Part shown: positions 52,902-61,845 of the stretch, piece after piece | Layout of the letters: each line of letters opens with the position of its first letter | Numbering within the stretch: position 1 is the first letter of the stretch | Assembly: GCF_042679305.1 (NCBI RefSeq) | Contig: NZ_JBHTMP010000012.1 | Coordinates: 92,418 to 156,417, forward strand | Source of the DNA: Micromonospora_H sonneratiae | GTDB taxonomy: Bacteria; Actinomycetota; Actinomycetes; Mycobacteriales; Micromonosporaceae | DNA: 64,000 nt | Reading direction: 5' to 3' | Made by a program: the position numbers and the translations under genes | Notes under the pieces: generated by a model | Told to the model about the DNA's origin: nothing | Databases searched by the model: none | What the model saw: the letters and a program-made list of their open reading frames with translations, nothing else

Positions 52902-53056
52902 TTCGGGGTGCGCCGGTTCGTCCGCCGGGCAGTTTCTCCTCTGCGGGTGCGCTGCCAGCGCTATATCCTGGCACCATCAGCACGCCGGGGCGGTACCACA
53001 CGGGACAGTCACGCCGACCACTTGGAGAGGTGGCCGGCGGCTCACTCGGTCCGCCC

Positions 53057-54082
53057 ATGACTGCATTCCGCGCCGGGCGTCCATCAGCGAACTGGTCCAC
53101 GACGGACTTTCCGGCAGGCCCCGGCCACGCGGACGCCCAAGACGCACAGGGCGAAGGCGCCAGCGATCGTACGCGCTGCGGATCCGGTTGTAGCTCCGTG
53201 GACAGGTGTGAGGCTGCCCGGGCCTGCCTCGCTGACCCCGCCATCGCGACCCGGGTCGACGCAGTCAGCCGCGCTGTCGTACGGATGCGGCAGAACCTGG
53301 CTGATCCCCACTGTCTGAGGGACCATGCCCATGCCGGGCTGCTCAGTCCGTTCCATTTTCACCGGGTGTTCCGGATGGTCACCGCCGCCACCCCCGCACG
53401 CTTCCTTGCCGCCCTGCGGATGGCGGAGGCGCAGCGGCTGCTGGTCCGGTCGCGGTTGCGGGTGACCGACATTGCGCTCCGCGTCGGCTACTCCAGCCTC
53501 AGTAGCTTCACGGCGCAGTTCACCCGCCTGGTTGGCTTCAGCCCACGCCGGTTCCGGATCCTGGTTGCCCGGGCTGGTGACCTGCCGGTCGGGGTGGCAG
53601 CCCGGTCGCTGGAGGGACAGGGCCGTCCCGAGTGGCCGGTGCTCACCACCGTCGTGCGGGACGTGGCGAACGAGGCGCTGTTCACCGGCCTGTTTCCCTA
53701 CGGCATTCCGCAGGGCCGACCCGCCTCCGGGGCTGTCACTACTGGTGACGAGAAGCTCTATCTGCCCCTACCCAGCCCCGGCTACTACCAGCTGCTCTCG
53801 GTGAGTTTCGCCCCGGACCGCTCGATTGCGGACACACTCGCTGACACGCAGGGCAGCTACCGTCGGGTGGCGGCGTTGCCGGGCCCGGTGCGAATCTGCA
53901 ACGAGCCGCCGGCGGCGCCATGTCATCTCTGGTTGCGTCAGCCGCAGCTTACCGACCCGCCGATCGTCGTCGCGTTGCCGCTGCTCGGCGTGGAGTCGGC
54001 CCTCGAAGCGATCAACGAATCGGGGATGGCAGCCGCTCGGTCGGCAAGCCAGGAGAAGCCTCCGAAGGATTCGTCTCACTAG
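53057..54082 (+). CDS. AraC-family transcriptional regulator
   Basis: Predicted regulator of about 341 residues. The AraC double helix-turn-helix lies near residues 75-170 (HAGLLSPFHFHRVFRMVT, then RLRVTDIALRVGYSSLSSF and FSPRRFRIL). A C-terminal domain of about 150 residues follows; it may bind a small ligand. The start is uncertain: ATG 53057, or GTG 53198 (VDRCEAARAC), which would begin just before the DNA-binding domain. It lies upstream of the SnoaL/P450 locus and may regulate it. Confidence 0.8.
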   Translation: MTAFRAGRPSANWSTTDFPAGPGHADAQDAQGEGASDRTRCGSGCSSVDRCEAARACLADPAIATRVDAVSRAVVRMRQNLADPHCLRDHAHAGLLSPFHFHRVFRMVTAATPARFLAALRMAEAQRLLVRSRLRVTDIALRVGYSSLSSFTAQFTRLVGFSPRRFRILVARAGDLPVGVAARSLEGQGRPEWPVLTTVVRDVANEALFTGLFPYGIPQGRPASGAVTTGDEKLYLPLPSPGYYQLLSVSFAPDRSIADTLADTQGSYRRVAALPGPVRICNEPPAAPCHLWLRQPQLTDPPIVVALPLLGVESALEAINESGMAAARSASQEKPPKDSSH

Positions 54083-54181
54083 ACTGGCAAGCGCGGAGAG
54101 ATCTCCAGGCGTGAATGCAATGGCCATTTAACTCCGCTGACAGCGCATGCCCGGAAAATAGATGACATCCTGGAGGCTGGG

Positions 54182-54643
54182 ATGACCGATCTGTCGATGA
54201 GCGTCGCCGAAAAGAACAAACAACTCGTTCTGGATTTTCAGCGAGAATGCATGCATCAGCAGAACTGGCAGGCGATCGACAAGTACCTCGACAAGGACCT
54301 GGTCGTGCATCTGCCGGCCGGGGAGGTTCCGGCAGGTCGGGACAGCGCCTTCTCCTGGTTCATCGAATGCACTACGTGGTTCACCAGCCACGGCATCGAA
54401 GTCAAGATGATGGTTGCCGACGAGGATACCGTCTTTCAGCTGATCGAGCTGCACTTCGAGCACACCGGAGAGTATCTGGGGATTCCGCCGACCGGAAAAC
54501 GCTTCTCCATCCCCGGCCTCGCCGCCTTCAAGATCAGGAATGGGCTGATCAGCGAACACTGGGGGCTGTACGAGATGGCTGGGATTCCAGGGCTGGTGAA
54601 CGACTCCGAGCAGCGTGTCGATTCCGATGGCTCGAACGGGTAG
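54182..54643 (+). CDS. SnoaL-like protein 1
   Basis: A 153-residue alpha+beta barrel protein of the SnoaL/NTF2 type. It starts SVAEKNKQLVLDFQRECM and has the conserved DLVVHLPAG and hydrophobic pocket residues. SnoaL enzymes cyclise polyketides or hydroxylate without cofactor; others act on unrelated small molecules. ATG 54182 follows TGGAGG. It is first of three SnoaL-like genes in a row on the same strand. Confidence 0.85.
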   Translation: MTDLSMSVAEKNKQLVLDFQRECMHQQNWQAIDKYLDKDLVVHLPAGEVPAGRDSAFSWFIECTTWFTSHGIEVKMMVADEDTVFQLIELHFEHTGEYLGIPPTGKRFSIPGLAAFKIRNGLISEHWGLYEMAGIPGLVNDSEQRVDSDGSNG

Positions 54644-54657
54644 ATGGAGGACGGGTC

Positions 54658-55113
54658 ATGTCGGAAACTGGCAAAGAGCCGATTGACGAAACCGAGCGGA
54701 CCAAGGCGGTGGCCCGCGCCTTCTTCGAGGCGTGCAACACGCACGACCTGGCTCGCATAATGGATTTCTTCCACCCTGACATCGTGCATCACGCCAGACT
54801 CTCGGATTATCCGAAGGATGGAATAGCATTCGTTTACAAAATGACACTGCAGGCGTTCCCGGATTTGCGGTGGAACGTGCTGGAAGTCATTGCGGAGAAG
54901 GATCGGGTGGCATCCCTCATCCGCTACGAGGGCACCCACAAGGGTGCCTATCTGCATTGCTCGGACAGCGGTAGGCGGGTCAGCTTCCTGTCCATCAACA
55001 TTGCCCGCGTGGTGGACGGAAAGTTCATCGAACATCGTGGCGTTCTCGACGAGCTGCACCTGCTGACCCAGATCGGCGCGTTGCCCGATCCCATTCTCGC
55101 GCAGATGTCCTGA
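54658..55113 (+). CDS. SnoaL-like protein 2
   Basis: A 151-residue SnoaL/NTF2-like protein: ERTKAVARAFFEACNTHD, HPDIVHHARLSDY and AFPDLRWNVLEV. His pairs in the pocket (HH at DIVHHA) match the third SnoaL (DATHHG), so those two are probably closer to each other than to the first. ATG 54658 starts it, 14 bp after the first. Confidence 0.85.
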   Translation: MSETGKEPIDETERTKAVARAFFEACNTHDLARIMDFFHPDIVHHARLSDYPKDGIAFVYKMTLQAFPDLRWNVLEVIAEKDRVASLIRYEGTHKGAYLHCSDSGRRVSFLSINIARVVDGKFIEHRGVLDELHLLTQIGALPDPILAQMS

Positions 55114-55152
55114 CCGAGGCTGCGCCGCAGCCAGAGAGAAAGGTGTACCAAG

Positions 55153-55650
55153 GTGTCTGCAGAACTACTGGTCAAAGACTCACCCACGATGACCACACAG
55201 AGCAAAGTGGCGGACGTGACAGAGCCGGTACGCGCCTTCATCGACGCGGTCAACGCTGGTGATCTGGGGGCGGCCACCGACCAACTGGCCGACGACGCCA
55301 CGCATCACGGGCAGATCGCCAGCTACCGGCCCGAGGGCGTACGGGTGTTGTTCAACCTGCTACGGACCGTGCTGCCCGACATGCGGATGGAGATTCGGGA
55401 CATCCGGGTCGAGGGCGACCGGGTCATCTCCCGGGTGGTCGGCACCGGCACCCACACCGGCGCGTTCCTGGGCCAACCGCCGTCCAACCGTCCCATCGTC
55501 TGGCAGATGGTCGACATCGCCACGGTGCGCCGGCAGCCCAGGGCCGACGGGACACCGGGCCGCCCGGTGATTACCGAGCGTTACTGGGACGTCTTCGCCG
55601 ACCCGTACGCCTGGCAGGAGATCGGGGTCATCCCCGCGATCATGTGCTGA
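55153..55650 (+). CDS. SnoaL-like protein 3
   Basis: A 165-residue SnoaL/NTF2-like protein: VRAFIDAVNAGDLGAATDQL, DDATHHGQIASYRPEG and LPDMRMEIRDI. It starts at GTG 55153 or ATG 55189. It is third in the SnoaL run, 39 bp after the second, and is followed by a hairpin and the flavoprotein gene. Confidence 0.85.
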   Translation: MSAELLVKDSPTMTTQSKVADVTEPVRAFIDAVNAGDLGAATDQLADDATHHGQIASYRPEGVRVLFNLLRTVLPDMRMEIRDIRVEGDRVISRVVGTGTHTGAFLGQPPSNRPIVWQMVDIATVRRQPRADGTPGRPVITERYWDVFADPYAWQEIGVIPAIMC

Positions 55651-55666
55651 TCCGGACCGTGCTGGA

Positions 55667-55688
55667 CCAGGGGCCGCCTGGCCCCTGG
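55667..55688 (+). terminator. Hairpin between SnoaL-3 and flavoprotein genes
   Basis: CCAGGGGCC and TGGCCCCTGG form a stem with a very short loop. There is no T tract, so it may be a partial terminator or processing site. Confidence 0.45.
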
Positions 55689-55748
55689 TCGCTCTCTGCC
55701 CCCGGCGATCGGCACAACGCTGTTGTTCGCCCTCGATAGGAGGCGTCC

Positions 55749-56360
55749 ATGGAGCAGACAGAGAAACAGGAGACCGCGGCCCGCCCCCTGCTGTGCGACC
55801 GCCTGCTGCTGGGCATAACCGGCTCGCCTGCCGCACTGTCGATGCCGCAGACGGTACTGATGATGCGACAGAGCCTGGTCGGCGAGGTACGGGTGATGAT
55901 GTCGGCCGCCGCCTGTCGCCTGCTGCGGCCGTACACGATGCGCCTCTTCACCGGCGACTGGGTCTACACCGACACGCACCGTCCCCACGGCAGGAACCTG
56001 ATTCCCCACCTGGACCTCACCGCGGACATCGATCTGTTCCTGGTCATGCCCGCGACCGCGAACATCGTGGCCAAGGCGGCTCACGGCATCTGCGACGATC
56101 TCATCTCCACCGCGATCGTGGCGAGCCCCGCGCCGGTCGTGCTCGTACCGGCGATGAACGAGACGATGTGGCGCAGCCGGGCGGTCCAGCGGAACGTGGA
56201 ACTCGCCACCGACCTGGGCTACACCGTCATCGCCCCCGGCATCGGCATCCAGTTGACCGATCTCCGGGCTGCCCGCGGGGTCATGCCGCCGCTCGAACAC
56301 ATTCTCGACCAGCTCATCTCCACCGTCGCCGCCAGGAAACGGGAGGGATCGACCGTATGA
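55749..56360 (+). CDS. HFCD-family flavoprotein decarboxylase
   Basis: A 203-residue homo-oligomeric FMN-containing Cys decarboxylase (HFCD) family protein. GITGSPAA is near the N-terminus, the active-site His is in LIPHLDLTA (about residue 87), the FMN-binding PATANIVAKAAHGICDD spans 101-117 and PAMNETMW spans 134-141. The family includes CoaC (phosphopantothenoylcysteine), LanD/EpiD/CypD (C-terminal Cys of a peptide) and others; this sequence does not decide between them. Its stop overlaps the P450 start (ATGA), so the two are coupled. Confidence 0.85.
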   Translation: MEQTEKQETAARPLLCDRLLLGITGSPAALSMPQTVLMMRQSLVGEVRVMMSAAACRLLRPYTMRLFTGDWVYTDTHRPHGRNLIPHLDLTADIDLFLVMPATANIVAKAAHGICDDLISTAIVASPAPVVLVPAMNETMWRSRAVQRNVELATDLGYTVIAPGIGIQLTDLRAARGVMPPLEHILDQLISTVAARKREGSTV

Positions 56361-57739
56361 CCGCCGCACCCCGAGACGTCGACATCCTGCCCACCCCGCC
56401 GATGCTGCCCGGCCTGTCGCAGACGAGCAGCATGCTGGAATGGCAGCAGGATCATGCTGGCTTCTTCCAACGCGCATACGAGCAACTCGGTCCGGTCTTC
56501 GGCGTCCAACTCGGTCCCCAGCAGGGGACAGTGCTCGTCGGCCCGCGCTATCACGAGTTCTTCTTCAAGGAAGTCGACAACCGGCTGTCCGTGCCGGAAC
56601 AGTACCGATTCGTGGTGCCGATGTTCGGTGAGGTCGCGCTGGCGGCCACCGACACCGCAACCCGCCGCCGGCACGTCGCGCTGATGCAGTCGGCATTCCA
56701 GGGCCGTCGCCTGTCCCGCTACACGGAACAGGCAGCCGACGAGACCGAGCAGTGGTTGGACAGCCTGGGGGCGAACGGTCGGTTCGACCTGTGGAACGCC
56801 CTGGAGGGACTGGCCATGCGCATCGCCGCCAGCACGCTGCTGGGGCCGGAGGTGCGGGCGCGTATCGACGACTTCCGTCCGCTCCTGGCCGACCTGGCGC
56901 GCGGCATGGACTTCGTCCTGCCGCCGGACCTGCCACTACCCAAGTTCGTCCGGCGTGACCGAGCCCGCCGACTGCTGACCGAGATGATCCAACCGGTGTT
57001 GGCCGAACGCCGCCGTCGGTCGGACACCTCCCCGGACTTTCTGCAAACCCTCATCGACGACCCGGGGGTCGGTGACGAGGGGGACGACGTCCTGGTCGGC
57101 ATGGCCCTGATGACGATCTTCACCGGCTACATCACCACCTGCGCCCAACTCGCCTGGGCCCTCGTCCTGCTGCTGCAACACCCGGCATACCTGGAATCGG
57201 TGATCGCGGAGGTGGACGCCGCCCGAACGCCTGCCGCGCCCGGGTCGCCGCCCGCCAGCACGAGACCCGCCGTCGGCGGTGACCGGGTGCCGCCGGATGC
57301 GCGGCTGCCACGGCTCGAATGGGCGCTCAAGGAAGCGATCCGCCTGCGGCCGGTGATGAGCCACTATGCACGGTACAACCGAACGGACATCGAACTGGAC
57401 GGCTACCGCCTGCCGGCCGGCTGGCTGACCATGCTCTGTCCGTCGGTGGCGCACCGGCTGCCGGAGTTGTTCACCGACCCGGATCGCTACGACCCGGAGC
57501 GGTTCTCCCCGGGCCGGGCCGAGGACCGACGCCATCCGTACGCGTTGATAGGTTTCAGCGGCGGCTTCTACCGCTGTCCCGGGTCGGCATTCGGCATGAA
57601 CGAGATGCGAGTGGTCATTGCCTCGTTACTCGCGCGCTTCGACCTCGTTGCTCCAGCGGTCGAACCACTCCCAAGTTTCGACATGGGGGTGACCCGGCCG
57701 ACATCGCCGTGCATCATTGAATATCGCACCCGGAACTGA
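56357..57739 (+). CDS. Cytochrome P450, CYP51-like, altered I-helix
   Basis: A 460-residue P450. ExxR is EAIR at 326-329, the PERF motif is YDPERFSPG, and the haem loop FSGGFYRCPG places the Cys at 407. The I helix reads FTGYITT at 255-261, where the acid position of A-G-x-D/E-T is Ile and the conserved Thr is kept; CYP51 proteins carry His there. A Pro/Ala-rich insert is at about 290-315. ATG 56357 overlaps the flavoprotein stop. It is soluble or loosely membrane-bound. Reaction and substrate are unknown. Confidence 0.88.
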   Translation: MTAAPRDVDILPTPPMLPGLSQTSSMLEWQQDHAGFFQRAYEQLGPVFGVQLGPQQGTVLVGPRYHEFFFKEVDNRLSVPEQYRFVVPMFGEVALAATDTATRRRHVALMQSAFQGRRLSRYTEQAADETEQWLDSLGANGRFDLWNALEGLAMRIAASTLLGPEVRARIDDFRPLLADLARGMDFVLPPDLPLPKFVRRDRARRLLTEMIQPVLAERRRRSDTSPDFLQTLIDDPGVGDEGDDVLVGMALMTIFTGYITTCAQLAWALVLLLQHPAYLESVIAEVDAARTPAAPGSPPASTRPAVGGDRVPPDARLPRLEWALKEAIRLRPVMSHYARYNRTDIELDGYRLPAGWLTMLCPSVAHRLPELFTDPDRYDPERFSPGRAEDRRHPYALIGFSGGFYRCPGSAFGMNEMRVVIASLLARFDLVAPAVEPLPSFDMGVTRPTSPCIIEYRTRN

Positions 57740-57772
57740 GTCGCACGTACCAATCACCGGAGGAACAGGCCA

Positions 57773-58768
57773 TTGCCGGACATCATCGTCGTCGAAGGGC
57801 TGCGCAAACGTTTTGGTGACGTCACCTCCCTCGATGGGGTGGACCTACGAGCTGCGCCCGGCACGGTGCTGGGCCTGCTCGGTCCGAATGGTGCCGGCAA
57901 GACGACCCTGGTCCGCATCCTCGCCACCCTGCTGTCACCGGACGCCGGGCGGGTTCTCGTCGGTGGACACGACGTGGTGGCCGCGCCAGAGCAGGTACGC
58001 CACATCATCGGCCTGAGCGGGCAGTTCACCGCGCTCGACGACCAGCTCACCGGCGCGGAGAACCTACTGCTCTTCGGCCGGTTGTTCCGCCTCGGTCGGC
58101 GTGAGACGCGGCGTCGGGCAGCCGATCTGATCGATCGACTCGAACTGGGCGAGGTCGCCGGCCGGGCCGTCAGGACCTACTCCGGCGGCATGCGTCGCCG
58201 GTTCGACATTGCGATCGGGCTGATCGGAGGCCCCGCCGTACTCTTCCTCGACGAGCCGACGACGGGGTTGGACGTACGGTCCCGACAGGGCGTCTGGGAA
58301 ATCGTCCGAGACCTGGTGTCGGAGGGGACGACCGTCCTGCTCACCACGCACTACCTGGAGGAGGCGGACCAACTCGCCGACACGGTCGTCGTCCTCGACC
58401 GGGGGCGGGTCGTGGCATGCGGCGTTCCGGCAGAACTGAAGGCGGGCCTGGACGCACACACGGTCGAGGTCAGAGTCTCGGATCCGGCCTGGCTGCGGAC
58501 GGCAACCGAGGTCGCCGGTCCCTACGGCAGCGGTCAACGCCTCCCGAATCGCGACGACGACGAGATGACGATGCTGCTGCGACTACCCGCCGGTGACACC
58601 ACACTCGTGCCACGCCTGCTGGCCGACCTGTACGCCGCCGGCGTACCAGTCGAACACCTGGTCATCCGTCAGCCCAGCCTTGACGACCTCGTGCTGTCAC
58701 TGACCGGTGGGGGAGCCACCCCGACGGGCCACCAGTCCGTACGGCCACTGACCGAGGAGGTGCGGTGA
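57773..58768 (+). CDS. ABC transporter ATP-binding protein (DrrA-like)
   Basis: A 331-residue ABC ATPase. Walker A is GPNGAGKTT, the signature YSGGMRRR, Walker B VLFLDEPTTGLD, and the C-terminal domain resembles DrrA. It starts at TTG 57773; GGAGGA lies about 10 bp upstream. With the permease it forms a DrrAB-type exporter of lipophilic compounds, which suggests the locus makes an exported small molecule. The next gene overlaps it. Confidence 0.9.
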   Translation: MPDIIVVEGLRKRFGDVTSLDGVDLRAAPGTVLGLLGPNGAGKTTLVRILATLLSPDAGRVLVGGHDVVAAPEQVRHIIGLSGQFTALDDQLTGAENLLLFGRLFRLGRRETRRRAADLIDRLELGEVAGRAVRTYSGGMRRRFDIAIGLIGGPAVLFLDEPTTGLDVRSRQGVWEIVRDLVSEGTTVLLTTHYLEEADQLADTVVVLDRGRVVACGVPAELKAGLDAHTVEVRVSDPAWLRTATEVAGPYGSGQRLPNRDDDEMTMLLRLPAGDTTLVPRLLADLYAAGVPVEHLVIRQPSLDDLVLSLTGGGATPTGHQSVRPLTEEVR

Positions 58769-59595
58769 GCGAGGCTACGGCCACGTTCGGCCGGACGCGG
58801 GCAACCGTCTGGCGACGCGCCGGGTACTGGCTGACCGACGCGGCGCTGCTGGCCGGCAGAGGCGTACGACAGATGCTCCGCAGTCCCGGCACCCTCTTTG
58901 CGACGACCGGCCTGCCGGTGATCTTCTTTGTCTTCTTCGCCTACGTCCTCGGATCGGGAATGAGTTCCCCCGGCCAGCCGTACGTGCAGTTCCTCTTCCC
59001 CGGCCTGCTGGTGGCGACAGTCACCTTCAGCACGATCCCGGCCGTCATCACCGGTCTGCACGACGACCTGAACAACGGCATCATCGACCGTATCCGGTCG
59101 ACGCCGGCCAGCGTCTCGGCGGTGCTCCTCGGACGGGCCCTCGCGGACAACCTGCGCAACGTCCTGGGCAGCAGCGTCCTGCTGGGGCTGGCCCTGTTGG
59201 CCGGCGTCAGGTTCTCCGGCGGGTTCCCGGAGGCGCTGGCCGCCATGGCGCTGCTCCTGCTCTACGGCTTCGCGGTGATCGCGTTCGCCGGCTACCTGAC
59301 CACGGCGATGCGCAACGTGGAGGCGGCGCAGATGATCGGCACCGCCGTCGCTGGTCCACTCGGCTTCGTCAGTTCGCTCTACGCCGATCCCGCCCGGATG
59401 CCGGTGTGGCTGCGCGTGTTCGCCGAGCAGAACCCCGCCTCGCACACCGGCGACGCGCTGCGGGCGTGGATGGGCGGCACGTCAGCCGGCTCGTCGCTGT
59501 GGTACGCAGTTGCCTGGCTGGTCGGGGCGACCCTCCTCTTCGGGTGGCTGGCCAATCGACGGGTCGCTCTCGCTTCGACGCCGGGGCAACGATGA
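58765..59595 (+). CDS. ABC transporter permease (DrrB-like)
   Basis: A 276-residue ABC-2 type permease with about six hydrophobic segments and a conserved GIIDRIRSTPAS loop. GTG 58765 overlaps the ATPase stop, so the pair is coupled. A 17-bp tandem duplication crosses its stop codon. Confidence 0.9.
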   Translation: MSEATATFGRTRATVWRRAGYWLTDAALLAGRGVRQMLRSPGTLFATTGLPVIFFVFFAYVLGSGMSSPGQPYVQFLFPGLLVATVTFSTIPAVITGLHDDLNNGIIDRIRSTPASVSAVLLGRALADNLRNVLGSSVLLGLALLAGVRFSGGFPEALAAMALLLLYGFAVIAFAGYLTTAMRNVEAAQMIGTAVAGPLGFVSSLYADPARMPVWLRVFAEQNPASHTGDALRAWMGGTSAGSSLWYAVAWLVGATLLFGWLANRRVALASTPGQR

Positions 59596-59614
59596 CACCG
59601 GGGCAACGATGACA
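59581..59614 (+). repeat. 17-bp perfect tandem duplication across the permease stop
   Basis: CCGGGGCAACGATGACA occurs at 59581-59597 and again at 59598-59614. The permease TGA (59593-59595) is in the first copy, and the second copy supplies an ATG for a small frame. Confidence 0.9.
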
Positions 59615-59656
59615 GTAGTTGAGCAACCAATAAGAAAGAGCACTGTCAATCAATAG
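59609..59656 (+). CDS. Possible 15-residue peptide frame in AT-rich spacer
   Basis: MTVVEQPIRKSTVNQ, in an AT-rich island between the permease and the second P450. It has no Cys and no family resemblance. The AT-rich sequence may simply be the promoter of the P450. Low confidence as a gene. Confidence 0.15.
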   Translation: MTVVEQPIRKSTVNQ

Positions 59657-59778
59657 GTAACGTCGGTTGCGGATCCGACCCCCGATACGCCCAAGAAAGG
59701 GACAACCGGTCCGAGAGGCACCGCCAGGCGTGGCGCCTGGGAGGGTTTGCGGGTCCTGTCGAGCCAGGGAGGCAGCAG

Positions 59779-61053
59779 ATGACGACCGCAGCCGATATGA
59801 CCTACGACCCTTTCGATCCCGAGCTGATCCAGGACCCCCACCCCTTCTATCACCGCATCCGGCAACTGGCGCCGGTCTTCCCCAGTTCCATGTCCTCCGA
59901 CATGTGGATGGTCAGCGACGAAGCCGCCAAGGTCTATGTCGTCACCCGGTACGACGACCTGGCGTACGTGCTGGAGCACCCGGAACTCTTTCCATCCGGT
60001 AACAAGACCGGCCCGGAGGACCCGCCGGAGGTCACCGAGGAACTCGCCCGGGGCATCCCCAAGGCAAAGACGCTGTACGACTCCGACCAGCCGGGCCACA
60101 CCCGGCTACGTACCCTGATGCAGGGGGCATGGTCCTCGCAGCGCGTCGAACAGTTCGCGCCGCGCATCCGCGACTGGGCGGGCAAGGCGATCGACGGGTT
60201 CGCCGGAACAGGCTCGGCCGAGCTGTTCGCCGAGTACGCCGATGTGGTGATGGACCACGCGATCCTGGACTTCCTCGGCATACCCAGCGAGGACCACGAG
60301 CAGGTACACGCCTGGGACAAGCTGTGGGTGAAGGTCTTCATCCCGGGCCACCCCCCGGAGGACCAGCGAGCGGCTGCCAGGGAAATCGTCGAATATCAGC
60401 GCTACCTGGAGCGACTGTTCAACGATCGGCGCGAAAACCCGCGCGACGACGTGGCCAGCGCGTTGGTGCACGCGACCACGGACGACGGCGACCGGCTCAC
60501 CATGGCCGAGCTGGTGTGGGGCCTGATGGAGATGTACGGCGCCGGCTACGGCAACACCGCCGAGGGCCTGGCGAACATGCTCTTCCTGCTGCTGCACGAA
60601 CCGCAGCGGTGGGAGGAACTTCTACAGCAGCGGGAGCTGCTGGCCGACGCAGTCGAGGAGGGACTGCGTATGGAGGGGCCGGTGCAGTGGCTGTCCCGCG
60701 AAGCAGCCCAGGACACCGAACTCGGCGGGGTCACCATCCCCAAGGGGTCCACGGTGATGGTGCTCTACTCGGCGGCCAATCGCGACCCCGAAGCGTTCCC
60801 GGAGCCGGACGAGTTCTGCCCGGCCCGCCGGGGAGCCACCCGTACCGGTGCCAAGCACGTGGCGCACGGTCGGGGAATCCACTACTGCGTGGGTGCCGGT
60901 TGGTCACGAGTAGCCATCCGCGCTGGCGTGGAAGCCCTCATGGATCGGTTGCCGGACGTACGCCTGCGGGCAGACTTCACACCGGAGTTCCACCTGCCGG
61001 AGCCGATGGTGCGCTGCGTCAAGGCCCTGCCGGCCGTGTGGCAGCCTTCCTGA
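59779..61053 (+). CDS. Cytochrome P450, altered I-helix
   Basis: A 424-residue P450 with EGLR (294-297) as ExxR and haem loop HGRGIHYCVG with Cys at 370; the usual Phe of FGxGxHxC is His. The I helix is AGYGNT at 255-260, where the acid of the usual AG-x-E-T is Gly, with Asn next to the final Thr. DSDQPGHTRLR in the N-terminal half fits bacterial class I P450s. ATG 59779 follows GGGAGG. No ferredoxin gene is nearby. Substrate unknown. Confidence 0.88.
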   Translation: MTTAADMTYDPFDPELIQDPHPFYHRIRQLAPVFPSSMSSDMWMVSDEAAKVYVVTRYDDLAYVLEHPELFPSGNKTGPEDPPEVTEELARGIPKAKTLYDSDQPGHTRLRTLMQGAWSSQRVEQFAPRIRDWAGKAIDGFAGTGSAELFAEYADVVMDHAILDFLGIPSEDHEQVHAWDKLWVKVFIPGHPPEDQRAAAREIVEYQRYLERLFNDRRENPRDDVASALVHATTDDGDRLTMAELVWGLMEMYGAGYGNTAEGLANMLFLLLHEPQRWEELLQQRELLADAVEEGLRMEGPVQWLSREAAQDTELGGVTIPKGSTVMVLYSAANRDPEAFPEPDEFCPARRGATRTGAKHVAHGRGIHYCVGAGWSRVAIRAGVEALMDRLPDVRLRADFTPEFHLPEPMVRCVKALPAVWQPS

Positions 61054-61179
61054 TCCGTAGCGTCGAAGGCCCGGTCGAGGGGGGCGGCCGGGCACCGACC
61101 CGGATCAGGGTGGCTCTCAGGGGAGTTTCCGGGTCGGTTCCCCGATGTGTGACCCGACGTGTCACGGCACGCTGCGGCA

Positions 61180-61845
61180 ATGGCGAAGCGAAGCGGACAG
61201 TGGGCACGGCAGCTGCTGGTGTGGTTCCACGTGGTCACCTCGGTGGGCTGGATGAGCCTGGCCCTGACGCTGTGTGCGCTGATGCTCTGGGACGAGCCGG
61301 CCGCCTACGACGCGGCACTGATGCTGGACAAGGAACTGCTGCAACACCTGGGCACCTCGTCGGCTTTCTCCGGGCTGATGCTGGCCGCGCTCACCTCGTT
61401 CGGCTACTTCCGGTACTGGTGGGTGTTCGTAAAGCTCGCCATCACACTGATCCAGCTCAACCTCGGCATCTTCCTGCTCAGCCCGAACCTCGACACGGCG
61501 ACACCGGGCAAATCGGGTGCGTTGGCCATCGGCTCGGCGCTGATGGCATCGGCGATCGCGTTCCAGGCCTGGCTCTCGGTCGCGAAACCGTGGCGGCAGA
61601 CCCCGTGGACCGACCCACGGGCCAAACCCCGGCAGTTTCCGACCTGGCTGTACCTGGCCGGCATCGCGGTGCCTGTCTTCGACTACACGTTCTGGCCGTT
61701 CGTCTTCGGAGCACCGGCACCGATCGCCTCGCTGCTGATCGCGATCGGCTTCCCGTTCTGGCGTCGGGCCAGGTTGCGTCAGGGCCGTGAGACACCCGGC
61801 CGCCGGGCCGCGCAGGACAACCAAACCAGCGTACGGGCCGGCTGA
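61180..61845 (+). CDS. Multi-pass membrane protein, unassigned
   Basis: About 221 residues with four or five hydrophobic segments: QLLVWFHVVTSVGWMSLAL first, and others near residues 60, 90-105, 115-130 and 165-185. The tail is basic. Resembles DUF2269-type proteins in layout. GTG 61159 and ATG 61180 are alternative starts. It follows the second P450 and may belong to its locus. Confidence 0.7.
   Translation: MAKRSGQWARQLLVWFHVVTSVGWMSLALTLCALMLWDEPAAYDAALMLDKELLQHLGTSSAFSGLMLAALTSFGYFRYWWVFVKLAITLIQLNLGIFLLSPNLDTATPGKSGALAIGSALMASAIAFQAWLSVAKPWRQTPWTDPRAKPRQFPTWLYLAGIAVPVFDYTFWPFVFGAPAPIASLLIAIGFPFWRRARLRQGRETPGRRAAQDNQTSVRAG

Noticed and set aside
54100..54181. Reverse-strand 29-codon frame near the first SnoaL gene as a precursor peptide
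   Set aside because: It overlaps the ribosome binding site region of the SnoaL gene, has no core-like end, and lies on the wrong strand for the operon.
55661..55742. GTG frame of 26 residues before the HFCD gene as a possible RiPP precursor
   Set aside because: Encodes MLDQGPPGPWSLSAPGD and more with no Cys or Ser/Thr-rich core, and largely coincides with a hairpin.
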